Shown one piece after another: positions 58,339 to 64,000 of a stretch of 64,000 nt of DNA; positions within the stretch are counted from its first letter, which is position 1; every line of letters begins with the position of its first letter. This DNA is from Amoebophrya sp. A120. Taxonomy: Eukaryota > Sar > Dinophyceae > Syndiniales > Amoebophryaceae. Location: contig CAJINV010000003.1 of the NCBI GenBank assembly GCA_905178155.1, positions 10,793,367 through 10,857,366 of the forward strand, written 5' to 3'. Both the position numbers and the translations under genes were made by a program. The notes under the pieces are model-generated. The model saw only the letters and a program-made list of their open reading frames with translations. It did no database searches and was not told the DNA's origin.

Positions 58339-59232
58339 ATGACAGTGGATAAGGGATTTGCTCTGGATCAGGGTGGTGCTGCGCGGCAGCAAGTGCTCTC
58401 CGGGACGAGTGGATCTGAAATACTTGTGGCGAAGAGCAAGAGCAATCGTCAGGCCGAGGATACGGATTCCCGTTCTTTCATCAGCAGCAGCAGCGGGACG
58501 CGCGAAGCAACAAGTACTATACGGCGTCAGAGCAAGAACCTGGAGACACACATCGAAATAAATGGAAAAGACATGCCAGAAAAAACACCAAAACAGGACG
58601 AGGATGATGAGGAAGAAGTTTTCATGCCGTGGGCCAATCCAGAGCAGCTGGAGAGAAACTTTGAGGATCAGTTTACCAATGTCCGACCCGGAGAGGATGT
58701 ATCCATCACGATCATACGCGAGGGAGACGTGGAAACGACGTACGTCTGGTCTCTTGATTTTTCAAATTTTCCTGCGCTTCGCACGAGAGAGTGCCCTTTT
58801 GTTCTTCAGTTTTGAAGAAATAGGAAGTACTTATATCAATATCTTTTCTTCTGTGATGACACGAACACCTTCGCGGTTCTTTCCGACATATGTCCATGTG
58901 CCTAAAAGCTCTCTTTCATACATTATTAGTACGTAGCCTGTTGTTCTTCCCACCGACCAACTTACGTGAACGGCAGGTACCAAGTCCTCGTACCTCCCTG
59001 CGTGAGCGTGCGGGAGTTGAAGCTCGCGGTTACTGCTGAAACGGGTGGTGTAGTTCCTTTCGAGTCACAGGACTTTTTTCGCACGCAAGGGCAAGCGCAC
59101 CCGCTACCAGACGAAGAAGTGTTACGCTTCTCCGAAAACGACTTGTTGGTGCTTCGAACACGAATCATCGACGCCTCCGAACTCGCTACAATCGCGAAAA
59201 AGAAAAAGACCGCAAAGTGCTCCATCATGTGA
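58339..59232 (+). CDS. Ubiquitin-fold protein with a C-terminal CaaX box
   Basis: Exons 58339-58739 and 58977-59232 (657 nt, 218 residues) are joined by a canonical intron (AC|gtacgt...ggcag|GTACC). The first ~95 residues are serine- and charge-rich and disordered, followed by EEEVFMPWANPEQLERNFED. The C-terminal part has the strand-helix-strand order of a ubiquitin-like domain: TYQVLVPPCVSVRELKLAVT, ESQDFFRTQGQAHPLPDEEV, then NDLLVLRTRI. The protein ends KKKKTAKCSIM. Cys-Ser-Ile-Met is a CaaX motif with Met last, favouring farnesylation, and the lysine run before it is a classical second membrane signal. There is no C-terminal diglycine, so it is unlikely to be a conjugated modifier. It resembles in design the membrane-anchored ubiquitin-fold proteins of plants; relationship to them is inference. 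Confidence 0.75.
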
Positions 59233-60464
59233 TCATACTGGCTTCTGCAGCATCCTGCAACCATCTCAACAAATTTTCATGGCGGCCATCCATCTTCATA
59301 ATTTTGTTTGTGCGGCTCGCGGTTTTCGTTTTTGTTTCAACGTCGAACATGGACTACACTGTATGCAAATCATATGAAGTCGGCTTCTCGTTGTACTAAC
59401 TTTACAGAGTAGAAACAAGATTTGAAATAAAGAAGAAACCGCACTGCGCTTCCAGCTTTGTGATTGAGCCGCGGAACAAAGCAGCCTAATTTTGCTAAAC
59501 ACTGATGAGTTCGTGTTCTTCAAGAGCCTCTATATGAATGACCTTGCGCCAGCAGCCACACGACTGCAAGAAATATGCCCGTAGTAAACAAGCACTAGCA
59601 CTTCTACTTCCCTGCAATATTATTTCGGAAAAAAGAGGGAAGCTCTGTCTCTGCTGCATGTGTTATTTCGGTTGCGCATAATTCTTGTCATTCTGATGTT
59701 TCACACCTTGCCCATTGTACCTCAAGAAGTCGAGTCAATTTCTCATTTTAACAAAACCCGTAGTACGAATCGAGCTACGTTCATGTCTCTGCAGCAAGTA
59801 CTTATCGTATCGGTGATGAACATGGCGTCCACCTGGAACCCCTCACACTCGTTGTAGATGAGCTTTTCCCGCCGAAAAAAAACATCAGCACCACAGCACC
59901 CCAACCAAGACAAGTTATTTTCAACCTTTCCTCGTGTGCCCGAACAAGTTTTTCTATATTGAACGAACGGCGCAAGCTGAAAAAAATGCTAGACATTGGT
60001 TGTAAGACAACTGCTGCTACCCTGTTTATCTTCTGAAACTGTTGATACGTTGTAAACTGCATATCATGTTTCTGCGTCCCCCTCCATATTACGCTTGGAG
60101 CCTGTATTTGCTACCTCGTCACCTTAGTCATACACTGTAGAAGAAGCGACTTTCATCTTTCATCACGAAATCAGTCGTAGATGCCCTAGAAAGTTCAGTC
60201 GGTGTTGCAGTCGAAAATGCCCCAGAGTCTCCCCTGATAATGTGGTGCTGAGTCCTCTACAACTTAGCGTCGAATTTATTATTCCGACGAACTCCTGCAG
60301 CCCCCAGCAGAGCAACGTGCAGTAGCATAGGGACCACTATTGCATAGCTGCGGCCGCCACGGAAAGCGAAAGACCAAGCGGAGTTACTTATACGTATTTT
60401 TACCAGTGGTGAGAATAAATAATACCAATATCCTCCCGGCGGCGCGGCTCTGCATTGATTCCTG
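59233..60464. other. No supported gene
   Basis: Short weak frames on both strands. The last ~50 bases before 60465 form the leader of the tubby gene. Confidence 0.4.
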
Positions 60465-63400
60465 ATGCAGACCACAATCGAGCCCATCCAGGGGATCCAC
60501 CGGGCCGCTCAACATCAGGAGTCGGATACAGACTCCTGCGAGAACGATGTGTCGCCACACTGGAAAAGCCGCAACAACGCCGGGTACAATCCCAATGACC
60601 TCCTACGGAACAGCTACAACAGAAATAATGTCGGGTTCGGCGCAGAGGTACTTCTACTTGCTTATGTCCTTAGAGGAACGAGTTTGATATTGACAGACTG
60701 CAAAGATGAAAGTATCAAAGCACCACAACTCTCGTGGGACGAGATAGTTGTGATGTGCTGCGCAAAAACAAAACTTTCTGCCTTGGTGGAGGTTTGAATG
60801 AGCAGGGTCGTTGCATCAGTCTGCGTGTTTATATACACAATTGAAAATACTAGAGCATGATGAATATTTTTTAGTCTGATCAGGGTGCTAGTACGACGCG
60901 CAACTACAGGACTCTCCGAAAGCTGACCCGGTGTTTCAGCGGCCCAAGGACAACGGGGCAGAGCCGCGCTTCGTGAAGCGGTCCTTCAAAGCCCCAGCTG
61001 GGGATATCGCACGAAAAAACTGTTTCAGTGTGAACTTGTGATGAAGAGAATGCCACACACACATGTTTGTCTTCGCTAGAAATGCAAGACCATAGATTTT
61101 GATTTTATGGAGGTTTCTCTCGGAAAGCGCGCATGGCAAACTTTCTGTGACAGACTTCCAGCAAAATTATCATGATGAAATAGTTTTTCTTTTTTTCGTG
61201 GGATAGGGGACACGTCGGAGGCGCCAAGGACAAGTTTAAATCAGGATGCACTGCAGCCAGGAGCAAGCATACCTCCAAAGCCAACCATGCCCGGGAAACG
61301 AAATATCCGCTCCCTACGTGCAGACGCGGAGCGGCGTGCGTCGGGCATGTTGGACAACAGTGGCATGATACAGGCAAACCCCGTGGCGCTGGGAAGTCTA
61401 CCACCCTCTATAGGCAGTGAGCAGCACCACGGGGCGGTAATGGGGCACGATTCGCAAATCGCCCACTCAAGAGTACGCAGGTACGACCTTTTATGCTTCT
61501 TGCCAGGAGTGATTGCAAATACGTGTAGCTATAACAGTTTGCATTTTCTACGTATAAATACGTGACTTCTGTTACTGTTTATGTTTTGACAAGAGCCTGC
61601 ATGTGGCCGCTCGTGCTTTTTTATTCACCAGATGTATCGTTGTAATTCAGCTCGGCAGCTACCTGACAAACACAAATGATGAAAAACATAATGACTACAG
61701 TTTGTACGAAGAGGAGCCCCCCGCCCACACAATGGACCAGCTGCAGCCGTCGGGGCCATCAGATCAAGTAATACCCGTCGTGGTAGCGAACAATCCACAG
61801 CACCAGCAGATGAGCAACGTGCATTCAGGTTCTTGGAACCCGCCGTCCCCTTCCCCACCGGCCCGACCAAACTTCGGTGGTCCGGTGCCGATGTCAAGCT
61901 ATGGCAGCACTCAACCGCAGCAGCAGGGCGGATATCCCTGGCAAATTGGTGCGCTGGCTCTGGAAATAAACAAGTGCACCAAACTTGTGACGCGGCGTCC
62001 TGCCGCTCAAACTAAATTGCAATGAAGATCAATCTGCTTTGCAGCATGAATATATACAAGATGTTGCCCACTACTTTCGGCCATGCTGAGAAGGACTTTT
62101 CATGCAAAAGATGCACGACAGTCAAGGCCTTGCAGAACGTGTTAGGCCGCTAAGCCCTGCGGCGCTCCAGCAGATTTTGAGAGGCCTGAAAAAGCTGCAT
62201 GACAACACCATTCCAGACCCAGAGGCATTTTCGCATTTGATACTGGCTTGGGTTCCACGATTGTGGAAGCGGACATGCGCGTGGTTTCAGAGAGCAGCTC
62301 AGAGGAAGACGAAGAGGAGCGGCGGCAGATGGAGCAACACATGCAAAACAGCCCCATCATGCAGGGCCAGCAGGTCAATTTGCAAATGGGCACGAACGGG
62401 CAGCTGATGGGGCTTGAGCCGCGCGTGGAGCCCATCGCGGAAGACGGCTCGGTGATCCAAATGGAGCATCAAAGCCCCCAAGAGGTGGTCGTGATCAATC
62501 AGGATAACCAGGAAATCAACAGTGCCGAGTATGTGATGCGCACTTCGCAGCCGGCGCCAAACCAGGTAGTGTTTCGAAACGGAAAAAAAGTACCGTCTTT
62601 GCACGCCGCCCGGCCCCTCCACTTACCTCCGGAGAGGTTCGGCACCAGCGTGCAGCTTAGAAAAGATTTCGTCACCCAACCTCTACCCTTCGCGGATCGA
62701 AGTCACACATTACAGGTAATTTGCTCGTAGTGAGCTTTTTATTTGTGGTTGACGTCAATAATTCAAAAACTCATCAAATGTCTACATCCGTAGTGCTGTC
62801 TGCCGGTAAAAAATTCCAAGACCTCTAAAAGATCCTCAGAATGTTCCTTCTCCTCGATCATTCGATGATGACGGAGGAGGAAAAGAGTGGAATTCTTTGC
62901 GTTCATGTTTCATCTTTACCATCCGGTGCAATGCGAACAGGCGCGCGTTGTCCGAGTACGCGAGGGATTGAGCGGTAAGCTATTTCCCACTTACCATCTC
63001 TGCATTCGGAATGGTCCCGGGGCCGATGAGACCATCCTTCTGGCCGCCCAGAAGCAAACCGGAAAACGCAGCTTCAGCAGCTACTACCTGATAACTCTGG
63101 ACCCACGCTGTTTTCAAAAGGGAGCGTCCACCTACGTCGCAAAACTGCGCGCAAACTGGGCAGGAACAGAGTACTTTTCATTGTATGCCTGTTTTACACC
63201 TAGTTTCGCAGTTATTTTCCCAGCAAACAGCAACGACAACAGCGTCTTTCGACGCTCTCAGACTTTGGTACAGCTCGGGACCTCAGCTGCGCACGTAGAA
63301 CTAGCGCTCGCACGAAAAAACGACGAAGGTACACTTTATTTTCGGATGGCGATAACCCGAAAAAGACAAAGCGGCTCCGCGGGTCAGACAACGCTCTCTT

Positions 63401-64000
63401 CGACCCGAGCGCCGCGGTTCGAGAAGAAATGCTTGCTATCAAGTTTTCGAAGCCCGGCAACGCACCGAGAAGAATGGTGTGCATAATACCAGGTACAGTA
63501 GGCAGCTACATCAAAATGATGTGATCAACGTACCACCTTTTCGAATTTTTTGAATAGGAACAATTTGTCTTGCTCCCTGCTGCTTCGTTTGAAGATGATT
63601 TTTGGAGAAGGTGTAGGGCCCAAGCGATTGAACGACCACCATTAAGAACATTGAGTAAATACGACCGTGATCTGCAACTGACTCAGGGACGATGCCGGGC
63701 AACCCCTATGAGAGGCAAATTTTCCGTTCGAAGCCGTACACTAGTCTGATCAACTACGCAACGGGCAAGGAGGTAGTGACCGAGGGCGAGGGGATTGATT
63801 TTTTGAAGTTTAGCAACAAGATCCCAGTCTGGGACGCACGCAGACAGACTTTCACGATAAATTTCTACGGTCGCGTCCGCTTACCGTCGAGCAAAAACTT
63901 CCAATTGGTGGAAAGCGACGGCGAGGATGCACCGCCAGTTGTGCAATTTGGCCGTTGGTTCGAGGACGTCTTCCACCTGGACGGAATGTGGCCGTTTTCT
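60465..64000 (+). CDS. Tubby-domain protein, truncated by the window end
   Basis: Exons read as 60465-60647, 60910 to about 61010, 61207-61480, 61651 to about 61958, about 62243-62715, about 62940-63185, about 63300-63490, and 63689 onward. The first ~400 residues are hydrophilic, rich in Q, N, P and S. The tubby barrel begins near 62945 with VVRVREGLSGKLFPTYHLCI, followed by SSYYLITLDPRCFQKGASTY and KLRANWAGTEYFSLY. It continues with KFSKPGNAPRRMVCIIPG and, in the last exon, INFYGRVRLPSSKNFQLVES and VVQFGRWFEDVFHLDGMWPF. These are the hallmark tubby C-terminal blocks (NFxGRVxxxSxKNFQ and the FG-x-x-x-x-x-F core). Tubby domains bind phosphoinositides and in flagellated cells deliver membrane proteins to the cilium. 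The last few residues lie beyond the window. The exon at about 62243 does not join the previous one perfectly in frame. Confidence 0.9.
61959..62242. mobile_element. Candidate introner-like element, family D (copy 2)
   Basis: The right end, reverse-complemented, reads TATCAAATGCGAAAATGCCT, close to family D. CTGGC flanks the interval on both sides (61954-61958, 62243-62247). The expected left repeat is not visible, and exact removal shifts the reading frame by one, so either the boundary or the exon assignment is off. Confidence 0.5.

Noticed and set aside
1-64000. CRISPR arrays, rRNA, tRNA and the dinoflagellate spliced-leader sequence
   Set aside because: Looked for regular spaced repeats, tRNA T-loop phrases and the conserved leader core; none was found. 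The repeats here are satellites and terminal inverted repeats.

Overview
The window reads as nuclear DNA of a protist, most likely a dinoflagellate-type alveolate. My best guess is a compact-genome parasitic dinoflagellate of the Amoebophrya/Syndiniales kind, but that is inference. The reasons are: short exons with many small introns; every gene I can identify lies on the + strand (unidirectional clustering); flagellar/centriolar genes are present (SAS-6, a tubby protein); and introns are made of short terminal-inverted-repeat elements (introner-like elements, which have been reported from dinoflagellates including Amoebophrya). There is no bacterial operon structure, CRISPR array, rRNA or recognisable tRNA.

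Layout. 1-690 is a degenerate A/G-rich repeat duplicated in tandem. 900-1216 holds a small hypothetical exon. 3618-8202 contains one or two uncharacterised multi-exon genes. 10348-15053 is a well-supported but unrecognised gene of roughly 490 codons, cut by at least eight introner-like elements. 17374-19047 encodes the protein phosphatase 4 catalytic subunit. 21527-23037 encodes a GT17-like glycosyltransferase with a one-base frame break in a run of seven G. 24854-26660 encodes a CDP-alcohol phosphatidyltransferase (PssA-like). 28023-30450 is an uncharacterised gene with two more introners. 32597-34099 is a HAD-fold protein, 36158-39310 an MFSD1-like transporter and 41016-41861 prefoldin subunit 4. 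42904-53374 is SAS-6, the centriole cartwheel protein. 57592-58191 is a broken or mis-sequenced coding stretch. 58339-59232 is a ubiquitin-fold protein ending in a CaaX prenylation box. 60465 to the window end is a tubby-domain protein, truncated by the edge.

Mobile and repeat DNA. The main signal is a set of about 17 intronic elements, 135-430 bp long. They start with TAT and end with ATA, carry related terminal inverted repeats in several families, and are flanked by 5-bp target duplications. In most of them, removing the element plus one duplication copy rejoins the reading frame exactly. A separate 3.05-kb element inside a SAS-6 intron has 117-bp identical inverted repeats and a 9-bp direct repeat, and its interior is entirely satellite arrays. 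A 2.1-kb palindrome with ~1-kb arms lies at 55354-57464, and a 222-bp fold-back element at 27220-27441.

The genes do not form one pathway. They are housekeeping, signalling, membrane and flagellar genes typical of a flagellated eukaryote. Exon limits were read by eye from splice motifs, frame and family conservation, so individual junctions may be off by a few bases.
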